A stretch of 64,000 bases of DNA from Defluviitalea phaphyphila (GTDB lineage: Bacteria; Bacillota; Clostridia; Lachnospirales; Defluviitaleaceae), in NCBI RefSeq assembly GCF_001466305.1, contig NZ_JWID01000008.1:1301-65300 (forward strand), read 5' to 3'. The translations under genes and the position numbers were made by a program. Positions 7,994 to 16,273 of the stretch are shown here, one piece after another. The first letter of the stretch is position 1; every line of letters starts with the position of its first letter. The notes below the pieces were generated by a model. It had not been told where the DNA came from, made no database searches, and was given only the letters and a program-made list of their open reading frames with translations.

Positions 7994-10801
7994 TCATCCT
8001 AAATTTTCTTGTATATTATTTTCTATTTCATACTTTTTTACTTCCCCATCTAATCCATATAAAAATTTTATTTCCATATTGTCAGACGTAATAATTTTTC
8101 TTATTTTATTAATGCTGTTATATGTATATGCTGTAACTTGTCCTGATTTATCAATAAATTTTGTTATATTATTTGCACAATCATATTCAAAAAGTTCATA
8201 TTCTCCATTCGGATAAATTATTTTAACAATTCTGTTATATTTATCATATATATACTTTAAGTTTTGTTTTGTATTTATTTTTACTTTTTTAATATTATTA
8301 TATTTTTTTTCTTTTTTTTGGCTTTGTAAGGTCAAATAAAAAGAATTTTTATAATCATATTCTAAAAATTCCGTATTACTAGAACGTATCATATCTCCAT
8401 TTTTATCATATTCAATGACTAGGGTGTCTCCTGAAGGAATTGTAATTTTAGTTAAATTTCCATTTTCATCATATTCGTATAAGGTTTTTATTTTTGCTGA
8501 TGACATATTCTTTATATCTATTTTTTCTGATTCCAAATCTATATCATCTATATCTATCAAATCTATTTTTTCTGATAATAATCCTATTTCATTATATTTA
8601 TATATAATTTTTTGTTTGGTATAATCATTAATCTTAATGATTTCTTTTACTAATCTATCCATTCCTTCATATATATAATGTATTTCTTCTCCTGAATTAG
8701 AAGAAAAATAGGTTATATTATTCCCTCCATTATATTCATATTTTTTTATTTCATATGTTAATGGTTCTTCGTCTTTTAATACATATTCTGCTCCCTTTTT
8801 TTCTTGTATAATATTTTGGTTTTTATCATATGAATATTTGATAACTTGATATAAGGTTTCTTCATATTCATTTTTATCTACGGGAATACGTTTTTCTAAT
8901 ATATTACCTACATAATCATATTTAACTATAATATCAGTATCTATTTTCTCTACTAAACTTTTTTTATTTTCATCTTTATAATCATTTAATAATACCTTAC
9001 CTGTAGGAGTTTTTATGCTAACTAGTATATTATTTTCATCGTAGTTATAAATGTATTTACAAGCAGGTCTTTTATTTATACTAGATTCTTTTATCTCCTT
9101 TGGTAATATTACTTCTTTAAGATTTCCCATAGGGTCATATTGTCTAAAATCATAAGTTCCATTAGGGGAAATGGATTGTACTAATAAATCTTTATTATTG
9201 TATATAAATCTTGTTTTAACTCCAAGATAATTTTCCATTATCATGCGAGAAACTTCATCATATTCTCTTTCTATTACTTCTTTTTTCTCTTTATCTTTCT
9301 CACTATAACGAATTATAATTTCAGGAAATACACTTTTTTTCGTCTTAAAAATATTTTCTGTGATATTTTTATTCGGATCTATGATTTTTGTTATTCTTCC
9401 ATTTGCATCATACTCATATTTAGTTACAGCTATCATTCCTTTATATATTTTTTCTCTTACTTCTATTAAATTGTTATTTGAGTCATATGAAAAAAATTTT
9501 TCATATCCATTTGGTTTAATAATCTTAGAAACTAAATGTTTATTATTATAAAAAATATTTTCTATAACTCCATCTGAAGATTGATAAGATATCAACTGAT
9601 TATACTGATTATATATATATATTTGCTTATAATCTTTTATATCTGTTTTTGATATGATATTTCCCCATGTATCATATTGATATGTATAGATATTATTATT
9701 GGTTATAATCTCCTTAATGAATCCTACATTATCGTATTTAAAAGTAATTGGAAAATCTTCATTATGAAATATTATCTCTTTGCTTTCTAAGTTATATGTT
9801 ATATTCCAAAATAAATTATTAGAATAATATAATTTCTTAGGAGTCCCTAATTTGCTGTATTCCATATGAAATTCATTATTCCCATTACAATCTACAATCT
9901 TAAATATTTTTTTACAATTATCATCATAAAAAAATCTATATTTACCTCCATTAACTTGCTGAACCATTATTAAATAATTATCTTCGTAAAAATATTTTAC
10001 CTTTCTTCCAATATTATCTGTTATTTCGGATATTTTGTTATTTTCATATTTAAAGCTTAAACTTTTTCCACATGAGGAAATAATTTTATCAATCAAATAA
10101 GAATTATTTATATATCTTAATTCTAAAAAGTTGTTATTATTATCTTTTATAGCTTTTAATCTTCCATCAAAACTATATATATATTTAAAACCTAATTTAT
10201 TTACTGTTATTTCTTTTCTTTTGAAGTCTTCATCTTCTATAAAAACTAAACTTCTTTCATCTGTATTTATCCATTTTTCATTTTGTTTTAAAAATATATA
10301 TTTTTCTCCATTAATTTCATAAACTATTAGCTTATCTTGAGAATAATCACAATATGTTTCATATTCTATAACCCAGTTATATCCTAATAATCCTATTCCT
10401 TTTGTTTTAGTAGACTGTAAACTCATTATTTTTTTAGAATTTGAGTTATAAAAACGTTTTATAGATAAATTTTTCCCTATACATAAAATGTCAAAATCAA
10501 CATATTCTTTTGAAATATCTCCTTTTACAATATCCATAATACAATTTCCTAATTTTATGCTTCTTCCATTTAGCAATATAGGATCTTTATTATTTCCACA
10601 AACTTTTATATTTTTAATTTTATTTAAAATATAGGGTCTATCTTTATTGCATTTTTTAGCAATGTTATATGCTTTGGCAAAATCATATTGTTTTTCTGAA
10701 AGTAAATTTTCTGAAATACCATAATCTAATTTGGGTAAAATGATTTCTTTTTCATTATTAGGAGAAATAGGTATTTTTATAGTTTTTTTTATTATATTCA
10801 T
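7994..10801 (-). CDS. RHS/YD-repeat shell protein without toxin tip
   Basis: A 935-residue protein starting at the ATG at 10801 (GGTGATGAC-ATG; an in-frame TTG 10 codons upstream is less likely). After a ~100-residue unique start it has a DUF6531-like RHS opening (DPILLNGRSIKLGNCIMDI ... GLLGYNWVIEYE). More than ten YD-type repeats follow to the end (YEYDANGRITKIID, YEYDENGNLTKITIPSGDT, YIYDKYNRIVKIIYPNGEY). RHS repeats build a hollow beta cocoon that normally encloses a C-terminal toxin. Here the protein stops a few residues after the last repeat, with no DPxG core-end motif and no toxin domain. It has no PAAR domain of its own, but a DUF4280 gene lies two genes on. Confidence 0.85.
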   Translation of the reverse strand: MNIIKKTIKIPISPNNEKEIILPKLDYGISENLLSEKQYDFAKAYNIAKKCNKDRPYILNKIKNIKVCGNNKDPILLNGRSIKLGNCIMDIVKGDISKEYVDFDILCIGKNLSIKRFYNSNSKKIMSLQSTKTKGIGLLGYNWVIEYETYCDYSQDKLIVYEINGEKYIFLKQNEKWINTDERSLVFIEDEDFKRKEITVNKLGFKYIYSFDGRLKAIKDNNNNFLELRYINNSYLIDKIISSCGKSLSFKYENNKISEITDNIGRKVKYFYEDNYLIMVQQVNGGKYRFFYDDNCKKIFKIVDCNGNNEFHMEYSKLGTPKKLYYSNNLFWNITYNLESKEIIFHNEDFPITFKYDNVGFIKEIITNNNIYTYQYDTWGNIISKTDIKDYKQIYIYNQYNQLISYQSSDGVIENIFYNNKHLVSKIIKPNGYEKFFSYDSNNNLIEVREKIYKGMIAVTKYEYDANGRITKIIDPNKNITENIFKTKKSVFPEIIIRYSEKDKEKKEVIEREYDEVSRMIMENYLGVKTRFIYNNKDLLVQSISPNGTYDFRQYDPMGNLKEVILPKEIKESSINKRPACKYIYNYDENNILVSIKTPTGKVLLNDYKDENKKSLVEKIDTDIIVKYDYVGNILEKRIPVDKNEYEETLYQVIKYSYDKNQNIIQEKKGAEYVLKDEEPLTYEIKKYEYNGGNNITYFSSNSGEEIHYIYEGMDRLVKEIIKINDYTKQKIIYKYNEIGLLSEKIDLIDIDDIDLESEKIDIKNMSSAKIKTLYEYDENGNLTKITIPSGDTLVIEYDKNGDMIRSSNTEFLEYDYKNSFYLTLQSQKKEKKYNNIKKVKINTKQNLKYIYDKYNRIVKIIYPNGEYELFEYDCANNITKFIDKSGQVTAYTYNSINKIRKIITSDNMEIKFLYGLDGEVKKYEIENNIQENLG

Positions 10802-10855
10802 GTCATCACCATTTTCATATCCTGATCTCAATAAGCTTTATATTGATAAAAGAAG

Positions 10856-11629
10856 TTAGTCTAAAATAATTTTTCTTCCTGGTACTTTTGAAGTTTTTGA
10901 AATAGGATTTTCTTTTTTAATCATGTCTAAAATTTTAACCAATCTACTGTGAATTTCTTTATTAGTTAAAGATTTTATTTCTTCGCCTAATTTATATGAA
11001 ATATAATTATAAATTACTTCTCTTTCTATTCTAGTGCTATTTAAACAAAGCATGGCAAAGTTAATATCTAATGGATTTTGAGTTCTGCACGCCATTACTT
11101 GCCTTGCAAAATATTTTAAAATAGTATTACTAATAGTGGGCTCTTTATATCCTGAATATTCAACATTTACTATATTTATAGTATTGTATTCTGTTGTAAA
11201 ATCATATAAGTCTTGATAGTTACTGCGTAAATATGCACCTTTTTTTAATTTAAAACGTCCAAGTTCTTTTTGATTATCCATTAAATTCATATCTTGATCT
11301 ATTTCTATTTCGATATATTGGGTTAAATAATCATGATCTTTTAATTCATCATAAAAATTTACTTTTATCATAACTTCAACTTCTGTTTCTCCATAAGTTA
11401 TGGATGTTGGATTATTTAACACATAAAGTTTTCCATTATGTTTTATAATTCCTTTAGTAAAAGTTATAATATTTTCTTCTACTTTTGGTGTTAATCCACA
11501 TACTATCCCATCAGATAAATTTTCATTATATATTTCTAATACATCTCTTGGATAATCTCTAAGATTTTCTAACATAGAACTTTTTAATATTCTACCTTTT
11601 TTAAAATATGGATACTTTATTTCTTGCAT
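10856..11629 (-). CDS. Unassigned 257-residue protein, possible baseplate/adaptor component
   Basis: No family recognised. The first ~110 residues (FKKGRILKSSMLENLRDYP ... FTKGIIKHNGKLYVLNNP) are strand-rich. They open with a G-x-x-x-x-x-x-M/L-x-x-L pattern that recalls the N-terminal entry of tail-fibre and TssK-type adaptor proteins. The last ~100 residues are helical and end in a basic tail (SKVPGRKIILD). There is no signal peptide. The ribosome site is GTAGGAGAT-ATG. It is tightly packed (5 bases after the Hsp70-like gene). A structural part of the injection baseplate is a reasonable but unproven guess. Confidence 0.6.
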   Translation of the reverse strand: MQEIKYPYFKKGRILKSSMLENLRDYPRDVLEIYNENLSDGIVCGLTPKVEENIITFTKGIIKHNGKLYVLNNPTSITYGETEVEVMIKVNFYDELKDHDYLTQYIEIEIDQDMNLMDNQKELGRFKLKKGAYLRSNYQDLYDFTTEYNTINIVNVEYSGYKEPTISNTILKYFARQVMACRTQNPLDINFAMLCLNSTRIEREVIYNYISYKLGEEIKSLTNKEIHSRLVKILDMIKKENPISKTSKVPGRKIILD

Positions 11630-11634
11630 ATCTC

Positions 11635-13260
11635 CTACTTCCTTCCGTCAAAAAAGTTAATCTCCCATTCTTCATTCTCAAATGGAAAATATTTTCTCTC
11701 TCCCATAAGTAGTACTCCTTCTTTTCTTGCTAAAGGTAGAACATAAAAACCCCATTTGTCTTCAAAAGCAAATGTAAATATTTTTATTTCTCCATCTTTA
11801 ATACTATCTACATCATCTTGTAAAATTTTATCTCCATAGTGTTCTTTTATTTCTGTATATGTAGTTTTTTTGAAACGTTTTATATTAGTATATAAATAAT
11901 ATTTATGTAAGATGTTATTATCTCCATCTAATAAAGTTAATTCCACATCTTCTGTATTAATATTTCTAGAAACAAATCCATAGCTTCTATTGATCTTTTC
12001 TAAGTTTGAAATCATTGTGATTTCTTTTCCCATATGGTTTAATGCTATTAATTTATATGGAATGACTGGAGCTTTATTAATAATAGTTGGAGATATTAAC
12101 CCTATTCTTTTAGCATTTTGATATTTTATAGCTCCCTCTAAACATATTAATTTAAAGTCTTGAACATTTTTTTCTTTTTTAGCCGATTGAATAATTCTTC
12201 CTGGAATAAATTCTTTTAAGGCATCTCTAAAAATATCTATTTTACAAGTTTGTCCAGTTAATTTGATAAAATTAATATCATCAAGTTGTCCATCTAGATA
12301 AATAGGCTCTATAAATTTTTTAATTACATAATAAATATCTCCTTTTATTAAAGTATTGATTTCTTCTTTTGTAATAATAATTTGAGGAATTTCTGTATTA
12401 AGTTTTAATATATTTTTTTGATCATATACATTAATTCTCCAACTTTCTTCTGGTATAATCTTAGAATCTTTTTCATTTGATTTTATTCCTTTAATATGAA
12501 AATCTGTCTGCCTTACACTTACTCCTTTATAGAAATCAATTTTGATTTTTTCTGCTAAATTCCATAAAAAATAAAAATTACTTCTAACCTTCATATATTC
12601 ATTAGTGGAATTATTAATATAATCATTAAATCTAGTTGGTATGATAGCTTCACTCTCTTTATATAATTTTTCTAAAGGTTCGTATAATGTTTTATGTCCA
12701 TATGTATCTATATATCTGTAAATATTTGAAATTTCAGAATCGAATATCTCATCTATTCTTATAATATCTTCTTTTCTATAATATTTTGAAAAAACTATTT
12801 TAAGGTATTGAAAAATTCTATAAGTTATATTATTTCCTCCATAATTTGTTTCTCCATTAGCATATGTAGTTGTAATATTTAACTCATATGTTATAGGGTC
12901 TTGTTTTATATAGTAACTACAATTTGTAAGATCAGTCGTTCCTCCTCCACAGTCAATAATCAATGCTTTATATTCTTCCTCATATCTAAAATTATTTTTT
13001 TCTATTTGATTTGAAATAGAATTGTATAAAACTGCAATTCCTTCATCTAAAGCATTATTAATCTCTACATTATAATCATTAAGAACCTCTTTATACATTT
13101 CAAGAAATTGTCTTTTTTGTTTTATTGGACTTGTTATATGTATATTTTTATATTTACATTTGTGCTGCTGTTCAGCAGTATGTATAAGATATTTAAAGTA
13201 AGCTCGTATAATGTCTTTTCTTGATATGGAAGCTATATTACCATTTTCATCTGATACCAC
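11635..13260 (-). CDS. Hsp70/actin-like ATPase, C-terminal part (second half of a frameshifted gene)
   Basis: Carries the second half of an Hsp70-type nucleotide-binding domain: the phosphate-2 loop DCGGGTTDL near residue 83 and an adenosine-motif-like LTGQTCKIDIFRDAL near 340. The last ~150 residues are beta-rich and do not look like a classical substrate-binding domain. The GTG at 13260 has no good ribosome site. Read backwards, the frame continues in Hsp70-like sequence (KKWINNYKKEEVVSDENG) into the preceding gene, so this is most likely the continuation of 13281-14255 after a -1 shift. The joined product would be about 870 residues. Partners in the operon: a J-domain protein (20350-20781). 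Confidence 0.75.
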   Translation of the reverse strand: MVSDENGNIASISRKDIIRAYFKYLIHTAEQQHKCKYKNIHITSPIKQKRQFLEMYKEVLNDYNVEINNALDEGIAVLYNSISNQIEKNNFRYEEEYKALIIDCGGGTTDLTNCSYYIKQDPITYELNITTTYANGETNYGGNNITYRIFQYLKIVFSKYYRKEDIIRIDEIFDSEISNIYRYIDTYGHKTLYEPLEKLYKESEAIIPTRFNDYINNSTNEYMKVRSNFYFLWNLAEKIKIDFYKGVSVRQTDFHIKGIKSNEKDSKIIPEESWRINVYDQKNILKLNTEIPQIIITKEEINTLIKGDIYYVIKKFIEPIYLDGQLDDINFIKLTGQTCKIDIFRDALKEFIPGRIIQSAKKEKNVQDFKLICLEGAIKYQNAKRIGLISPTIINKAPVIPYKLIALNHMGKEITMISNLEKINRSYGFVSRNINTEDVELTLLDGDNNILHKYYLYTNIKRFKKTTYTEIKEHYGDKILQDDVDSIKDGEIKIFTFAFEDKWGFYVLPLARKEGVLLMGERKYFPFENEEWEINFFDGRK

Positions 13261-13280
13261 TTCTTCTTTTTTATAATTAT

Positions 13281-13293
13281 TTATCCATTTTTT
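13281..13293 (-). other. A-AAA-AAT slippery heptamer followed by TAA in the Hsp70-like gene
   Basis: On the coding strand the sequence is A-AAA-AAT-GGA-TAA in the zero frame (heptamer at 13287-13293). Slipping back one base at AAA-AAT gives a frame that runs without a stop through the rest of the Hsp70-like domain. The heptamer obeys the X-XXY-YYZ rule for -1 frameshifting. A one-base loss in the A run would give the same picture. I see no clear downstream hairpin or upstream SD-like stimulator. Confidence 0.5.
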
Positions 13294-14255
13294 ATTCCAT
13301 AAAATACTGTTTGTGGAGTATTATAACTATTTTTTCTAGCATGTTTTAATGCATCATATCCAAAACGATAAACTATATTATCTGGATCACTGCAGTCTTT
13401 TATACTCACTACTGTAGGAATAATTTCACTCATAGCCTGGTTAGGCAATAATACATTGCTAAATTTTACTTTGTTTATATTATTAAAATCTATACTATTT
13501 TGGTACCATTCTAAATTTTTATTATCATCTACATGATTTTTATCTAAATAAGCTCCAACAGCCGAATTGCTCGTACCAAAATCAATTACAAGAAAGGTAT
13601 TAGTATTAATAGTATCTAAAATTATTAACTCTGAAATAGGTTTTACAATAACATTTAGTTTTCTATAAGGTTGATTGGAATTTTTATAATAAAAATCATA
13701 AATATATTTAGAAGATCTATTATCTAAAAAACCAAGACTATAATTTTTATATAAAGAAACTTTTAAATCTTCTTTTAATAATTTATGATTGCATACTAAA
13801 TATAATTTATCTTGTAATTTTTTGCAGTTTAGAATTCCACATATTTCTTTATTTTCATTAAGAAGAAAAACATTCCCTTCTACAAGGTTTTTCCCCTTAA
13901 TAATATGTTTATCATAAATAGTTGTATTAATTTCTTTATAAAGTACTATTCTGGCAGGAATTTGTATATCTTTTGTTCCTTCTATAAAATTTAAACGAGA
14001 ATTATATTGTTCTATTAATGCTTCAAATTTATCTTGTTTATATGTATTAATAAAATTTTTAGGGTTTTTTCCCCTATATTTTAAAATTGTTTCTATTATA
14101 TATTCTCTATCAAGTTTATATGCTACACCAATAACTATCTTTTCTTTCCTACATATTTCTCTTAATTGAAGGGTTGTAAGTTGGTTTAATTCTTCACGAG
14201 TATATGTGGCATTTTTTGGTTTTGTTTGGGGATGTAAATTATATGTATATCTCAT
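13281..14255 (-). CDS. Hsp70/actin-like ATPase, N-terminal part (first half of a frameshifted gene)
   Basis: Starts at ATG 14255 after GGAGAAGGTAGAAAT. Residues ~20-62 (YTREELNQLTTLQLREICRK ... ETILKYRG) form a SAP/Rho-N-like helical hairpin. A strand-rich region follows. Then comes the Hsp70 phosphate-1 motif FLVIDFGTSNSAVGAY near residue 225, and the usual loop for IIPTVV (about 285). The frame ends in TAA at 13281, right after ...YGIKNG, in the middle of the nucleotide-binding domain, which then resumes in the -1 frame. Alone this half cannot hydrolyse ATP because it lacks the phosphate-2 and adenosine motifs. The cause may be mutation, homopolymer sequencing error, or real slippage. Confidence 0.75.
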   Translation of the reverse strand: MRYTYNLHPQTKPKNATYTREELNQLTTLQLREICRKEKIVIGVAYKLDREYIIETILKYRGKNPKNFINTYKQDKFEALIEQYNSRLNFIEGTKDIQIPARIVLYKEINTTIYDKHIIKGKNLVEGNVFLLNENKEICGILNCKKLQDKLYLVCNHKLLKEDLKVSLYKNYSLGFLDNRSSKYIYDFYYKNSNQPYRKLNVIVKPISELIILDTINTNTFLVIDFGTSNSAVGAYLDKNHVDDNKNLEWYQNSIDFNNINKVKFSNVLLPNQAMSEIIPTVVSIKDCSDPDNIVYRFGYDALKHARKNSYNTPQTVFYGIKNG

Positions 14256-14280
14256 ATATTTCTACCTTCTCCTCTATGTA

Positions 14281-14970
14281 TTAATAGTTTAATAAATTGT
14301 CTATAATCATCATATCTTCTACGCCTATTACACCAAAAATATTTTCCCAATATATTTCTACATTATATTTAAAATTAAGAAATAAATATTTTATAACTTC
14401 TATTTTTTCTTCTTTTTCTTTTGTTTTTTTAGTACGAAGAAATAATATAATTTCGTCTTTTTCTACAATATTGTAAAAAATATATGAATTAACAAATATT
14501 TTTTTAATTGTATCTCTTAATACAAAGATACTTTCTCCTGTCTTATAAAGATTAAGAATATTATTAGCCAATATTTTTTGTTCATTTTTGGTGAATATAT
14601 CAATTTTATCCTTAATGTATTCGCCAAAAAATCCTTCATACATGTCTTTTATGACAAAATTTATATAATATTCTCTTCTATTCATACCCATAAATACATC
14701 TATATCTGCTAGATGATGAATAACTAAATCATGAATACAGTCTATTATTTCTTGATTTTCTACTAAGTTAGGATCAAATAAATTCTTAAAAATGCTGTAA
14801 TATCTATAATATGGATTTATTTCTACTACAGGTAATATATCTACTTCATTTATATCTTCAAAACTTAATTCCATATATCCTGAAAAAGGTTGTCCTATCT
14901 TAAACTTTATTGTTTTGGGGTCTATATTTTTATCTTTTGCTTTAAGTATTAGTTCCCAAATGTAGTTCAT
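14281..14970 (-). CDS. Unassigned 229-residue protein, possible structural component
   Basis: No family recognised. The ATG at 14970 is chosen because GGAGAG lies nine bases ahead and it overlaps the upstream stop as TAATG, a sign of translational coupling. The protein has strand-rich ends (KFKIGQPFSGYMELSFEDIN; a charged stretch, then FNYKVEIYWENIFGV-type sequence; residues ~1-60 and 180-229) around a helical middle. There is no signal or membrane segment. Coupling to 14970-16244 suggests that the two products act together. A baseplate wedge pair is one possibility, but no motif proves it. Confidence 0.6.
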   Translation of the reverse strand: MNYIWELILKAKDKNIDPKTIKFKIGQPFSGYMELSFEDINEVDILPVVEINPYYRYYSIFKNLFDPNLVENQEIIDCIHDLVIHHLADIDVFMGMNRREYYINFVIKDMYEGFFGEYIKDKIDIFTKNEQKILANNILNLYKTGESIFVLRDTIKKIFVNSYIFYNIVEKDEIILFLRTKKTKEKEEKIEVIKYLFLNFKYNVEIYWENIFGVIGVEDMMIIDNLLNY

Positions 14971-16244
14971 TATACTAACTCTCCAATACAATAGTATTCT
15001 GGAAATAGTATTTGTAGTTCTGATACTAAAAAACTCATTTTATCTAATACTAAGAAATTTTCTCTATCTTCTGCTTTAAATTTAACTAATAAAATTTTTT
15101 TATTTTTATCAATTCTAAGATTATCATCTACAAAGCTATTATAATCTTGAGTTTGCTTTTCTCTGTCATATTTATCTAAAATTTCTACATCTACAAAATG
15201 TAAATCCTTTGAAATTTCATAGGATTTCATAAGTTTTGCTATCTCTCCCTTTGTTCGTATAACTATAGATTTTATAGATGAATATCTTCCTATAAATCCT
15301 AATGTTCTCTTATTAGACATTAATTCATATTTATAAGTTTTTTTATGAACATTAGATGGAGATTCTATTTTTATTAGATTCCAAGTATGCTGTTCATCAC
15401 AAGAAGAAACAACAACTAAATTTTCTTTCTCTCTTTTTACATATAAAAAATCTATATTATCTTCATCTATCAAATATCCATTTTGAATTCCTGCTTCTAT
15501 AAGAGGAATTTTATGTTCGTAATTTATTCTATCCCCTGCTGGCATTGGAAAAGATTTATCTTCAATAGATATTCTTCTTATATTCCATAGTGGAATAGCG
15601 TTAACTACCTTATATTTTTCATATTCTCCTAAATCAATACTGATCTCTTTTATTTTTTCTCCATCTTTTATCTTAAAAGATGATGCTAATATAATATCTA
15701 TAAATTTATAAGCATAGGGACAATTAATGGTATTCCATCTAACAGCATTAAATTGAAATATTCTATAAAGTTTTTCTATTTCATTTATATATTTTTTACA
15801 ATGTTTTAATTTAACATCTATTTCATACATATCTTTATCAGTTTTAATATATCCTTTATATTTTTTATTACTTGATACGATTTCTTTTAATGTTAAAAAA
15901 TCGCATTCCATAAATACACTTGTTAAAACTACTTCCATATTGTTTTGTAATTTTTTATTAATTTCGTTCATATCATAAATTGGATTCTCTAAGTCAGATG
16001 GAATCATTGGATGAAGAAAATCATTAATAGGGTCAATATTAGAAACTAAATCCACACAGGAATATATATAAAATTTATCTAAAGGGTCTTCTATTTCATC
16101 GTATATTCTTTTTTCAAGACGTTCATACATATTCATGTTATAATCTATAACATTTTCATATACATCAACTAATATCTCCCTTAATAATCGTCGTTCATTT
16201 AAATCTGTTATTGATTTTAGTCTATCCTCAATAATGTCTTTCAA
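14970..16244 (-). CDS. Unassigned 424-residue protein, possible baseplate component
   Basis: No family recognised. The start is TTG with a near-perfect site (AAGGAGGAATATA-TTG). The N-terminal ~130 residues are helical (RRLLREILVDVYENVIDYN). A hydrophobic core region follows (NAVRWNTINCPYAYKFIDIIL, with many aromatics) and then a strand-rich C-terminal third that ends ...YYCIGELV. No secretion or membrane signals. It is translationally coupled (TAATG) to the next gene. Its size and its place between the signalling genes and the Hsp70-like gene suggest a large structural subunit; a TssF-like wedge is only a guess. Confidence 0.6.
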   Translation of the reverse strand: MKDIIEDRLKSITDLNERRLLREILVDVYENVIDYNMNMYERLEKRIYDEIEDPLDKFYIYSCVDLVSNIDPINDFLHPMIPSDLENPIYDMNEINKKLQNNMEVVLTSVFMECDFLTLKEIVSSNKKYKGYIKTDKDMYEIDVKLKHCKKYINEIEKLYRIFQFNAVRWNTINCPYAYKFIDIILASSFKIKDGEKIKEISIDLGEYEKYKVVNAIPLWNIRRISIEDKSFPMPAGDRINYEHKIPLIEAGIQNGYLIDEDNIDFLYVKREKENLVVVSSCDEQHTWNLIKIESPSNVHKKTYKYELMSNKRTLGFIGRYSSIKSIVIRTKGEIAKLMKSYEISKDLHFVDVEILDKYDREKQTQDYNSFVDDNLRIDKNKKILLVKFKAEDRENFLVLDKMSFLVSELQILFPEYYCIGELV

Positions 16245-16273
16245 TATATTCCTCCTTATCTACACAAATTTAT

